NCBI RefSeq assembly: GCF_011801145.1
Contig: NZ_CP046172.1
Coordinates: forward strand, 9,362,001-9,426,000
From: Nocardia arthritidis
GTDB taxonomy: Bacteria; Actinomycetota; Actinomycetes; Mycobacteriales; Mycobacteriaceae
Direction: 5' to 3'
DNA length: 64,000 bases
Shown piece by piece: positions 51,106 to 58,166 of this stretch (positions are counted from its first letter, which is position 1; every line of letters begins with the position of its first letter). Both the position numbers and the translations under genes were made by a program. The notes under the pieces were generated by a model. The model worked only from the letters and a program-made list of their open reading frames with translations. It had not been told where the DNA came from and made no database searches.

Positions 51106-51112
51106 GTCCGAG
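51097..51112. promoter_or_regulatory. 16-nt perfect palindrome over the pta start codon
   Basis: CTCGGACATGTCCGAG is fully self-complementary and contains the pta ATG (51103-51105 on the minus strand). It could bind a regulator at the transcript start or fold in the mRNA. With no RBS visible upstream of pta, it may mark a leaderless or near-leaderless start. Confidence 0.45.
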
Positions 51113-51247
51113 AGCTTAGTGAACGAGCGGCTACCTGGACCGTAGAGCGAGACCGTCATCACCGATGGTCCCGCGAACACACGACCGATGGCCTCGGGCC
51201 GAGGTGCCGGACGACCCGACGCGCAGGCGGCGGCGCGGCCCGGCGGA

Positions 51248-51259
51248 TATAGTCCGCAC
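51248..51259 (+). promoter_or_regulatory. -10 element of a leaderless promoter
   Basis: TATAGT (51248-51253) lies 6 nt before ATG 51260, and no SD is present. This is the usual spacing of -10 and +1 when transcription starts at the start codon. No clear -35 is seen. Confidence 0.55.
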
Positions 51260-51769
51260 ATGGCCGACCAGTTCCCCGACCGGCAGTGGGGCTCCCGCAC
51301 GAATGCCGTTTCCCGCCTTGCGAACAAGTTCGCGGCGACCAAGCCGGGCTCGTGGCTGATCCGCAAGATCACCCCGCTCGACCGGGCGGTGCTCGAACGC
51401 ACCGACGCCAAATACACGGTGCTCGGCCCCATCGGCGCACCGGTCATCCTGTTGACCACAACGGGTCGTAAATCCGGTGCGGCACGCACCCAACCGCTGC
51501 TCTACGTACACGGCGGCGACGTGCTGTACGTCATCGGCAGCAATTTCGGCCAGGCCCACCACCCGGCCTGGACGGCAAACCTGCTCGCGAACCCGGCCGC
51601 GACGGTCGCCATCGCGGGCCAGCGCATCCCGGTCACCGCAACCCTGCTCGAAGACGACGCCGAAAAAGAGCGCATCTTCGCCCTCTTCGCCGACATCACC
51701 GACGCCTACGCGGCCTACCGCAACCGCACCACCCGCGACCTGCGCATCTTCGCCCTCCACCGGGCCTGA
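51260..51769 (+). CDS. F420-dependent nitroreductase/quinone reductase family protein (Ddn-like)
   Basis: A 169-residue split beta-barrel protein of the FDOR-A/Ddn family: ITPLDRAVLERTDAKYTVLGPIGAPVILLTTTGRKSGAARTQPLLYVHGGDVLYVIGSNFGQAHHPAWTANLLANPAATV holds the F420-binding GRKSG and the HHPAWTANL segments. These enzymes use F420H2 to reduce quinones and other acceptors. It sits next to fgd, the main source of F420H2, a placement not seen in M. tuberculosis. Confidence 0.87.
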   Translation: MADQFPDRQWGSRTNAVSRLANKFAATKPGSWLIRKITPLDRAVLERTDAKYTVLGPIGAPVILLTTTGRKSGAARTQPLLYVHGGDVLYVIGSNFGQAHHPAWTANLLANPAATVAIAGQRIPVTATLLEDDAEKERIFALFADITDAYAAYRNRTTRDLRIFALHRA

Positions 51770-51777
51770 CGCACCGA

Positions 51778-51809
51778 CCCGCGAACGCCGGAATCGCGGC
51801 GTTCGCGGG
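51778..51809. terminator. 13-bp perfect bidirectional terminator
   Basis: CCCGCGAACGCCG (51778-51790) pairs without mismatch with CGGCGTTCGCGGG (51797-51809) around a 6 nt loop, between convergent ddn-like and fgd genes. Confidence 0.75.
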
Positions 51810-51817
51810 ATAGCCGG

Positions 51818-52828
51818 CTACCCGAGCGCGCGCAGCCGGGGGGCCAGGTCGCGCTCGAACAGTTCGAGGAAGCGCTTCTGGTCTTGGCCGGGGGCGTGGA
51901 AGACCAGGTGGTTCAGGCCCGCATCGATGTAGGGCTTGATCTGTTCCACCGCTTGGTCCGGATCGCTGGCCACGATCCAGCGCTTGGCGATCTGCTCGAT
52001 CGGGAGGGCGTCGGCGGCGGCCTCCATTTCGATCGGGTCGGTGATCGAATGCTTCTGCTCCGCGGTCAGCGACAGCGGCGCCCAGAAGCGCGTATTCTCC
52101 AGCGCCAGTTCGGGATCGGTGTCGTAGGAGAGTTTGATCTCGATCATCCGATCGATATCGTCCACCGTCCGGCCCGCCTTGGCCGCGCCCTCGGCGACGG
52201 CGGGCATCAGCTTCTCGGTGTACAGGTCCATACCCTTGCCGGAGGTACAGATGAAGCCGTCGCCCGCGCGCCCCGCGTACCTGGCGACCAGCGGCCCGCC
52301 CGCCGCGATGTAGACCGGGATACCGCCCTTGGGCACGTCGTAGATCGACGCGCCGACGGTCTTGTAGTACTGCCCGTCGAAATCGGTGCGCTCACCGGTC
52401 CACAGCGCGCGCATCAGGTCGACGGCCTCGCGCAGTCGCCCGAAACGCTCCTTGAATTCCGGCCATTCGCCGGTGTAGCCGGTGGCGATCTCGTTCAACG
52501 CCTCACCGCTGCCGACGCCGAGCATGACCCGCTGCGGGTACAGCAGGCCCATGGTGGCGAAGGCCTGGGCGATCACCGCCGGGTTGTAGCGGAATGTCGG
52601 GGTGAGCACCGAGGTGCCCAGCTGGATCCGCTTGGTTCGCTCGCCGACCGCGGCCATCCAGGCCAGCGAGAACGGCGCGTGCCCGCCCTTGTGCCGCCAC
52701 GGCTGGAAGTGGTCGCTCACGGTGGCGCTTTCCAGGCCGTGCTCCTCGGCCAGCACCGCGATTTCCACCAGTTCGCGGGGGCCGAACTGTTCCGCCGATG
52801 CCTTGTAACCGAGCTTGAGTTCGCCCAT
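51818..52828 (-). CDS. fgd: F420-dependent glucose-6-phosphate dehydrogenase
   Basis: A 336-residue LLM-fold enzyme, identical in length to mycobacterial FGD1. His40 and Trp44 in VSDHFQPW and Glu109 in [10 protein letters not shown] fall exactly on the known catalytic positions. It oxidises glucose-6-phosphate and reduces F420. ATG 52828 is preceded by AGGAGC. In M. tuberculosis fgd1 is directly next to pta; here the Ddn-like gene lies between them. Confidence 0.95.
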   Translation of the reverse strand: MGELKLGYKASAEQFGPRELVEIAVLAEEHGLESATVSDHFQPWRHKGGHAPFSLAWMAAVGERTKRIQLGTSVLTPTFRYNPAVIAQAFATMGLLYPQRVMLGVGSGEALNEIATGYTGEWPEFKERFGRLREAVDLMRALWTGERTDFDGQYYKTVGASIYDVPKGGIPVYIAAGGPLVARYAGRAGDGFICTSGKGMDLYTEKLMPAVAEGAAKAGRTVDDIDRMIEIKLSYDTDPELALENTRFWAPLSLTAEQKHSITDPIEMEAAADALPIEQIAKRWIVASDPDQAVEQIKPYIDAGLNHLVFHAPGQDQKRFLELFERDLAPRLRALG

Positions 52829-52949
52829 ATGCCTGCTCCTCGAGGTCTTTTCGTCGCTCGTTCCGACAGTAGTCAACCGCGCGGCAGCGCGGGAATATGC
52901 CCGGATTTCGCGGCGCGGTGCACACCGACCGGTTCGCACGGCCATAGCG

Positions 52950-52961
52950 GATACTTGACAC
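52950..52961 (+). promoter_or_regulatory. -10 element of a leaderless promoter
   Basis: GATACT (52950-52955) is followed by 6 nt and GTG 52962. No SD is present, so the transcript probably begins at the GTG. Confidence 0.5.
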
Positions 52962-53759
52962 GTGACTGCAGCGGCCGAACCGATCTTGTCCTACCTCACC
53001 GATATGGACGGCGTCCTCGTGCATGAGGACCACCTGGTCCCCGGCGCCGACAAATTCCTCGCCGAACTCCGCGACAACGGAACCCCGTTCCTGGTGCTGA
53101 CCAACAACTCCATCCGCACCCCGCGCGATCTGCAGGCCCGGCTGCGGCACACCGGACTCGACATCCCGGAGGAGGCCATCTGGACCTCCGCGCTGGCCAC
53201 CGCGACCTTCCTCGACGAACAGCGCCCACACGGAACCGCTTATGTGGTAGGCGAATCCGGGCTGACCACCGCGCTGCACGATATCGGCTACGTGCTCACC
53301 GACAGCGATCCGGACTATGTGGTGCTCGGCGAGACCCGCACCTATTCGTTCGAGGCGATCACCACCGCGATCCGGCTGGTCGAGCGGGGCGCGCGGTTCA
53401 TCGCCACCAACCCGGACCCGACCGGGCCGTCCCGCGAGGGCTCACTGCCCGCGACCGGTTCGGTCGCCGCGCTGATCACCCGCGCCACCGGCCGTGACCC
53501 CTACTACGTCGGCAAACCGAATCCGCTGATGATGCGTTCGGCGCTGCGGCGCATCGGCGCGCACTCACAATCCGCCGTGATGATCGGCGACCGGATGGAC
53601 ACCGATGTGGTCGCGGGTCTGGAGGCGGGTATGCGCACCATCCTGGTGACGTCCGGCATCTCCACCCGCGGTTCGGTCGAGCAGTTCCCTTACCGCCCGA
53701 CGATGGTTCTCGATTCGGTGGCCGATCTGGTCGGTCGCACGGCGAATCCGTTCGACTGA
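52962..53759 (+). CDS. HAD-IIA family sugar phosphatase (NagD-like)
   Basis: A 265-residue HAD hydrolase. Motif I is LTDMDGVLV (12-20, nucleophile Asp14), motif II is VLTNNS, the cap has [12 protein letters not shown], and motifs III/IV are KPNPLMMR and [10 protein letters not shown]. These enzymes dephosphorylate small sugar or nucleotide phosphates. Substrate is unknown. Convergent with the MarR gene at 2 nt. Confidence 0.88.
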   Translation: MTAAAEPILSYLTDMDGVLVHEDHLVPGADKFLAELRDNGTPFLVLTNNSIRTPRDLQARLRHTGLDIPEEAIWTSALATATFLDEQRPHGTAYVVGESGLTTALHDIGYVLTDSDPDYVVLGETRTYSFEAITTAIRLVERGARFIATNPDPTGPSREGSLPATGSVAALITRATGRDPYYVGKPNPLMMRSALRRIGAHSQSAVMIGDRMDTDVVAGLEAGMRTILVTSGISTRGSVEQFPYRPTMVLDSVADLVGRTANPFD

Positions 53760-53761
53760 CG

Positions 53762-54205
53762 TCAGTCCGGTTCGCCGATCGCGTCCAGCGCCGCGGACAG
53801 TTTGGTGAGCACCTCGACGGTCAGCGCGAACTGTTCGGCGCCCAATTCGGTTGCGAGACGGTCCGCCAGGACCGCGTGCCGCGGGGTGATGCGGGCGATG
53901 GCGGCGCGGCCGGCGTCGGTGATGGCGACCAGTTTGGCGCGGCGGTGCGCCGGGTTATCGCGGTATTCGGCAAGTCCCTTGTCCACCAACAGATCCGCGA
54001 TGCGCTGCACGCTCTGGCGGGTGATGCCCATCTCCCTGGCGATGCCCGCGACCGGCAGCGGAGTGTGCAGCACCGCGCCGAGCACCTGCCACCAGGCGGC
54101 CGTCAGCCCGGCCGGGCGCGCCAATTCCTCTGCGATGGCGAGGAATTGGCCGTTCAGCTTGAATGTGGTGATTGCCGCGGTGCTGAACAGCCGTTGTTCG
54201 GTCAC
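53762..54205 (-). CDS. MarR family transcriptional regulator
   Basis: A 147-residue winged-helix MarR protein: VAGIAREMGITRQSVQRIADLLVDKGLAEYRDNPAHRRAKLVAITDAGRA spans recognition helix and wing. GTG 54205 has GGAGG about 8 nt upstream. It lies 29 nt after the DJ-1 family gene in one operon. Two identical palindromes in the divergent promoter are good candidates for its binding sites. Confidence 0.88.
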   Translation of the reverse strand: MTEQRLFSTAAITTFKLNGQFLAIAEELARPAGLTAAWWQVLGAVLHTPLPVAGIAREMGITRQSVQRIADLLVDKGLAEYRDNPAHRRAKLVAITDAGRAAIARITPRHAVLADRLATELGAEQFALTVEVLTKLSAALDAIGEPD

Positions 54206-54234
54206 TCGATCGCCTCCGATTCGATTCCGGCGCA

Positions 54235-54873
54235 CTAGGCGTGCGCGCGCTGCCCGGCCGCGTAATCCGCGAGCACCGCGTAGGCGGCGGCGTCGCCCTT
54301 CCCGTATACCCCATACCAGGCATCGAGGATGTGCGGCTCGTAGACATCGAGCCTGCCGAGCACCTCGCGCGCGAATTCGAAAGGCGCGGTGCCGCTTGCG
54401 GTTATCACATTGCGATCGGTGACCGCCGGTTGCCGGACGAAATGGGCTCCGCCCGAATATCCGCTGTAGGCAAGGTATTCCGGGGCGTTGCTGGTGTGCG
54501 CGATATCGTCGAGGATGCCAGCAGCCGCCAAACCGAAAGTGGCGCCACACATTCCGGCGACCGGAACGCCCGCGTCGAGAAATTCGCGTGCCTTGTGCGT
54601 GAATTGCGCCAGCGCACCCGACTCCCAGGTTTGCGCGCCCGCCAGGATCAGCATCTCGCTGTCCCCCGGGCGCAGCTCGTCGAGCGCGAGATCCGGCACG
54701 ATGCGCACCGCGCCCATCGTGGTCACCGGCTCCCGGGTGGGCCCAACGGTCTTGACCTGGAAGGCGCCGGGTTCCCGATGCCACTGATGATTGCCGTTGA
54801 TGTGCGCGACCGCCGCACCGACCTCCCAATCGGCGAGCGTGTCGTATACCGCCATGTGCACCGTTTTCATCAT
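54235..54873 (-). CDS. DJ-1/PfpI (GATase1-like) family protein
   Basis: A 212-residue protein of the DJ-1/PfpI superfamily. Cys109 in AGMCGATFG sits at the nucleophile elbow, and LILAGAQTWESG precedes it. Members act as glyoxalases, amidases, isonitrile hydratases or stress proteins, and the sequence does not decide between them. The ATG 54873 lies at the edge of the first palindrome, so repressor binding would block expression directly. ATG 54870 is an alternative start. Confidence 0.8.
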   Translation of the reverse strand: MMKTVHMAVYDTLADWEVGAAVAHINGNHQWHREPGAFQVKTVGPTREPVTTMGAVRIVPDLALDELRPGDSEMLILAGAQTWESGALAQFTHKAREFLDAGVPVAGMCGATFGLAAAGILDDIAHTSNAPEYLAYSGYSGGAHFVRQPAVTDRNVITASGTAPFEFAREVLGRLDVYEPHILDAWYGVYGKGDAAAYAVLADYAAGQRAHA

Positions 54874-54908
54874 GACAGCATGCTGTCATATTTGACAGCA
54901 TGCTGTCA
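54873..54908. promoter_or_regulatory. two identical 16-nt palindromic operators
   Basis: TGACAGCATGCTGTCA occurs at 54873-54888 and again at 54893-54908, both perfect palindromes with centres exactly 20 bp apart, about two helical turns. They lie between the DJ-1/MarR operon and the divergent isomerase-like gene. This is a strong, probably autoregulatory MarR site able to control both directions. Confidence 0.85.
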
Positions 54909-54933
54909 ATAATCGAACCCGTAATCTGGACGC

Positions 54934-55377
54934 ATGCGAATAGCGGTGGCCGCCGACGAACGCGTCGGCGTCGCGACGGAACTGAGCGCCGAACTGGAGA
55001 AACGAGGTCACGAGACCACGCTGCACGGCGCGCTGAGCGCCACCGAGCGCGACGACTGGGCCTGGGCGAGCGAGGCCGCGGCCCGCGAGGTCGCCGAGGG
55101 TCGCGCGGATCAGGCCATCGTCTGCTGTTGGACCGGCACCGGCGCATCGATCGCCGCCAACAAGGTGTCCGGCATTCGAGCCGCCCTCTGCGCCGATGGC
55201 GCGACCGCGGCGGGCGCGCGCAACTGGAACGACGCGAATGTCCTTGCGCTGAGCCTACGTTCGACGTCGAGCGCGGAGCTGCGCGAAATCCTGGACGCCT
55301 GGTTCGGCGCCGCGCCCAGCGCCGACGCCGCCGATCAGGCCAATATCGCGCACCTCGCGGATATCGAAAACTCCTGA
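54934..55377 (+). CDS. RpiB/LacA/LacB family sugar-phosphate isomerase
   Basis: A 147-residue RpiB-fold protein: RIAVAADE at the start, ADQAIVCCWTGTGASIAANKVSGIRAALCADG (anion-hole and substrate loop), ARNWNDANVLALSLRSTS, and an FG segment near the C-terminus. The usual DHAG near residue 10 is replaced by DERVGVA. It should isomerise a pentose or hexose phosphate, but the substrate is uncertain. TAATCT (54922-54927) lies 6 nt before the ATG, suggesting a leaderless transcript controlled by the twin palindromes. Confidence 0.8.
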   Translation: MRIAVAADERVGVATELSAELEKRGHETTLHGALSATERDDWAWASEAAAREVAEGRADQAIVCCWTGTGASIAANKVSGIRAALCADGATAAGARNWNDANVLALSLRSTSSAELREILDAWFGAAPSADAADQANIAHLADIENS

Positions 55378-55387
55378 AAATCGCCAA

Positions 55388-55417
55388 AGGCGTGGACTCC
55401 CAAGGGAACCCACGCCT
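55388..55417. terminator. hairpin between convergent isomerase and metZ genes
   Basis: AGGCGTGG (55388-55395) pairs with CCACGCCT (55410-55417) around a 14 nt loop containing a further short pairing (CTCCC with GGGA). Confidence 0.6.
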
Positions 55418-55431
55418 CTAACGTTGCGGAT

Positions 55432-56646
55432 CTAACTCAGCGCATGATCCAGGTCGGCGAGCAGATCCTCGACATCTTCCAATCCGACGGAGAGGCGCAC
55501 CACGCCGTCGGACAGGCCGATGGTGGCCCGGCCCTCGGGTCCCATCGCCCGGTGGGTGGTGGTGGCCGGATGCGTGATCAACGTCTTCGAGTCACCGAGA
55601 TTGTTGGAGATATCGACGATTCGCAGCCGGTTCAGCACCTCGAACGCGCGCTTCTTCGCCTCACCGTCGCCGGCCGCGAGCTCGAAGGTGACGACGGTGC
55701 CGCCCCCGCTCATCTGGCTGGTGGCCAATTCGTATTGCGGATGCGATTCCAGGAACGGGTAACGCACCCAGCTCACCGCGGGATGTCCCTCGAGGAAGCG
55801 CGCGATCCGCAGCGCCGAATCGGTGGAATGCCGCACCCGCAGCGGCATGGTCTCCAAACCCTTGAGCAACGTCCACGCGTTGAACGGGCTCAGCGACGGA
55901 CCCGTATGCCGCATAAGGGTTTTCACCGGACCATCGATGTAGTCCTGGGTGCCGAGGATGGCGCCGCCGAGCACCCGGCCCTGTCCGTCGATATGTTTGG
56001 TGCCGGAGTAGACCACCGCGTCCGCGCCGAGTTCGAAGCCGCGCTGCAGCAGCGGGGTGGCAAAGACGTTGTCCAGCACCACCTTCGCGCCCGCGGCATG
56101 GGCCAACTCGACCACCCGCCGCACATCCACCAGCGTCTGCATCGGGTTGGCGGGCGTCTCGAAGAACACCGCCTTGGTGGGCACCGAAAGCGCCTGCTCC
56201 CACTGGTCCAGGTCCTCACCGTCGACGAAGACGGTCTCGACGCCCCAGCGCGGCAGGATCTCGTTGCACACCACGAAACAGGAACCGAAGAGGCTGCGCG
56301 CGGCCACAAGTCGGTCGCCCGCGCCCAGAAGCGCTCCGAGCGCGGTGAATACGGCCGACATACCGCTGGCCGTCGCGAAAGCCGCCTCGGCGCCGTCGAT
56401 CAGCCGGATCCGCTCCTCGAACATGGCCACCGTCGGGTTGCCGTAACGGGAGTAGACGAAATGCTCCCGCTCCCCGGTGAACGCGGCCTCCGCGGATTCC
56501 GCGCTGTCGTAGACGAATCCGGAGGACAGGTAGAGCGCCTCGGCGGTCTCCTCGAAGCCGGACCGCCGCACCCCGCCGCGCACCCCGAGCGTCGCGGGGC
56601 CGACACCTTCGGGCAGGGGTTTGTCGAATGCGCCGCCGGTGATCAT
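55432..56646 (-). CDS. metZ: O-succinylhomoserine sulfhydrylase
   Basis: A 404-residue Cys/Met-metabolism PLP enzyme: FVYSRYGNPTVAMFEERI, TASGMSAVFTALGALLGAGD, FFETPANPMQTLVD and VVYSGTKHIDGQGR with PLP-binding Lys217. It makes homocysteine from an acylhomoserine and sulfide. Equivalent to Rv0391 by order with the rhodanese gene. Expression is likely set by the SAM-IV riboswitch upstream of the rhodanese gene, so it falls when SAM is abundant. An unusual repeat region separates it from rhodanese. Confidence 0.93.
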   Translation of the reverse strand: MITGGAFDKPLPEGVGPATLGVRGGVRRSGFEETAEALYLSSGFVYDSAESAEAAFTGEREHFVYSRYGNPTVAMFEERIRLIDGAEAAFATASGMSAVFTALGALLGAGDRLVAARSLFGSCFVVCNEILPRWGVETVFVDGEDLDQWEQALSVPTKAVFFETPANPMQTLVDVRRVVELAHAAGAKVVLDNVFATPLLQRGFELGADAVVYSGTKHIDGQGRVLGGAILGTQDYIDGPVKTLMRHTGPSLSPFNAWTLLKGLETMPLRVRHSTDSALRIARFLEGHPAVSWVRYPFLESHPQYELATSQMSGGGTVVTFELAAGDGEAKKRAFEVLNRLRIVDISNNLGDSKTLITHPATTTHRAMGPEGRATIGLSDGVVRLSVGLEDVEDLLADLDHALS

Positions 56647-56711
56647 GACCGTCGCCCTTCGTCAGCGGCCGGACAGCAGGCCTCCGATTGTCCAGCGGGC
56701 TCGACACCGCC

Positions 56712-56842
56712 GGCGACCACGACTGCCGCCGATCGGCAGCCGACCCGGGCGATCATGACTGCCGCCGATGGGCAGAGCTCCGGCCGCGCGCCAACCCCGG
56801 CGATCATGACTGCCGCCACGGAAGTCCGGCCGCGCGCCAACC
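56712..56842 (-). repeat. tandem repeats derived from the rhodanese 3' end
   Basis: GGCGATCATGACTGCCGCC occurs at 56748-56766 and 56799-56817, and with two changes at 56712-56730. CCGGCCGCGCGCCAACC occurs at 56780-56796 and again at 56826-56842. On the minus strand the unit contains the end of the rhodanese gene (…GWRAAG…RQS and stop), copied two more times towards metZ. It therefore arose by local duplication of a gene end. Confidence 0.7.
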
Positions 56843-57220
56843 TTCACTGCCGCGGTGCCCGTCGGCGTCCAGCCCGCCCTCGAAACCCTCCAGCACGTTG
56901 TACGAGGGTTCGATGCCGAGCGAGGTGGCGACCCGTGCAGCGTTCGCGGAACGCTGCCCGGAGCGACAGATGAATACGACGGGGGCGTCCGCGCCGCGGC
57001 CTGCCAGCGCCTTGTTGAGTTCCTCGGCGAATTCCGGATTCCGGGCGCCGCGGCTGTCGACCCATTCGACGAGCACCGTCGGCCGGTCGATCGAACTGGT
57101 GTCGGGCACCCCGACGAATTTCCACTCGGCCTCGGTGCGCACGTCCACCAGGACTGCCTCCGGATTTTCCCGCAATATTTCCCACGCCTGCCGCGGGGTG
57201 ATGTCACCGGCGTAACTCAT
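56804..57220 (-). CDS. single-domain rhodanese-like protein
   Basis: A 138-residue rhodanese domain: AWEILRENPEAVLVDVRTEAEWKFVGVPD, the catalytic Cys85 in FICRSGQRS, and a C-terminal VLEGFEGGLDADGHRG…GWRAAGLPWRQ. It can carry persulfide sulfur, and its position ahead of metZ (as Rv0390-Rv0391) suggests supplying reduced sulfur for homocysteine synthesis. ATG 57220 lies about 50 nt after a SAM-IV riboswitch. Its last codons overlap the repeat array. Confidence 0.9.
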   Translation of the reverse strand: MSYAGDITPRQAWEILRENPEAVLVDVRTEAEWKFVGVPDTSSIDRPTVLVEWVDSRGARNPEFAEELNKALAGRGADAPVVFICRSGQRSANAARVATSLGIEPSYNVLEGFEGGLDADGHRGSEGWRAAGLPWRQS

Positions 57221-57266
57221 GTGGACCTCCTCGGAATCCGCACTTGCCGCGCCCGGGTTCGGCGCG

Positions 57267-57356
57267 CGGCCAGGTCGTCACCCGGAGCACCCCACCGCGG
57301 AGGAGGGTTGCCGACCAGCAGAGCCGGGGCTTGACGCTGGTTCTCATGACCTTCAA
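57267..57356 (-). promoter_or_regulatory. SAM-IV riboswitch
   Basis: On the minus strand, GGTCATGAG (57351-57343) opens the element and GACGACC closes P1 near 57273. Between them are CCAGC...GCTGG (P2), the conserved core GGCAACCCTCC, and the CCGCGGTGGGGTGCTCCGGGTGA segment. This is the SAM-IV architecture found in Actinomycetales upstream of sulfur genes. It precedes rhodanese-metZ and should turn the operon off when SAM is plentiful. Confidence 0.88.
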
Positions 57357-57385
57357 CTAAAGATGGCCAACGAATGGCCACCGTG

Positions 57386-57832
57386 TCAATCGCAAACCAG
57401 CCATCGATCCCCGGAGCGGGTCAGGTTCCAGGTCGTCGTCCGCTCGTTGCCGTCGATTTTGACCGTGACGTCCGCCTTGGCCCGGTCGCCGTCCGCGATC
57501 GGATTCTCGATCTTGGTGATCTCCACCGTCTTTCCGCTCGGCCGATCCGCGAGCGGCGAACGCTTCGGATCGAAGCCCTGGCAGACGCTGCCGGGCGCGG
57601 CCGGGCTGTCGGTGTTGTTGACGCCGCTGACGAAATCGCGCACCGAACCCGCGACCCGGTCCGCGGTTGTGACATTTTTCTCAGCGGGCGAGAGCAGCCC
57701 GCCGAGCACGATCGCGACGAGCACGACGGCGGCGAAGCAGGCGGCCGCGATGAACGGCCACAGGGACCGGCGGTCGGTCTGGTCGATCTCGATCACTTCG
57801 CCGTCGTCGGCCGCGGGCTGCTTGTCGGTCAT
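57386..57832 (-). CDS. membrane-anchored hypothetical protein
   Basis: A 148-residue protein: an acidic cytoplasmic start, one transmembrane helix (about 29-51; SLWPFIAAACFAAVVLVAIVLGGLL) and an extracellular domain with two Cys (CQGF and the terminal CD) that could form a disulfide. The domain has a lipoprotein/DUF4878-like composition with VTVKIDGNERTTTWNLTRSGDRWLVC at the end. No known function. It runs away from fprA, so the two share a divergent region. ATG 57832 is chosen by the start of the acidic segment. Confidence 0.7.
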   Translation of the reverse strand: MTDKQPAADDGEVIEIDQTDRRSLWPFIAAACFAAVVLVAIVLGGLLSPAEKNVTTADRVAGSVRDFVSGVNNTDSPAAPGSVCQGFDPKRSPLADRPSGKTVEITKIENPIADGDRAKADVTVKIDGNERTTTWNLTRSGDRWLVCD

Positions 57833-58088
57833 GGTCCGATCATCCCTGGTGGGGTACCGAATTCCGGCGGCGGCCCCGGCGCGCGACGGCCGCGACGGCA
57901 ACCCGCTGGACATCGGGCCGCGCCGAGCGGCGACCAGCCTCGTCCGCATGCCCGACCGCGATCGCGAACTCCTATGGCATCCGTCCGGCGCATCGACCGG
58001 CCGTCACCGGGTATACCCGGCACCGATAGAATCGCGAGACTGCGTCCTGCGGTCATAGCCGAACGACAGGACAGTCGCAGGGGACGCG

Positions 58089-58107
58089 TCAAGTTAGCCT
58101 AAGCTAA
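58089..58107 (+). promoter_or_regulatory. IdeR/DtxR-type iron box
   Basis: TCAAGTTAGCCTAAGCTAA matches 16 of 19 positions of the IdeR consensus TTAGGTTAGCCTAACCTAA, counted directly. It lies 60 nt before the fprA ATG, a normal distance for repression of its promoter. Confidence 0.65.
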
Positions 58108-58166
58108 TTATTAGAGGGCTAGAACCGACGCCATCAGTAATTTCGACCATAAGGTGCGCGTAAAAG

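Noticed and set aside
54206..55387. Long upstream extension of the MarR reading frame (541 codons in total)
   Set aside because: It runs through the DJ-1 and isomerase genes in another frame with Arg-rich nonsense. The RBS-supported GTG 54205 gives a normal MarR length.
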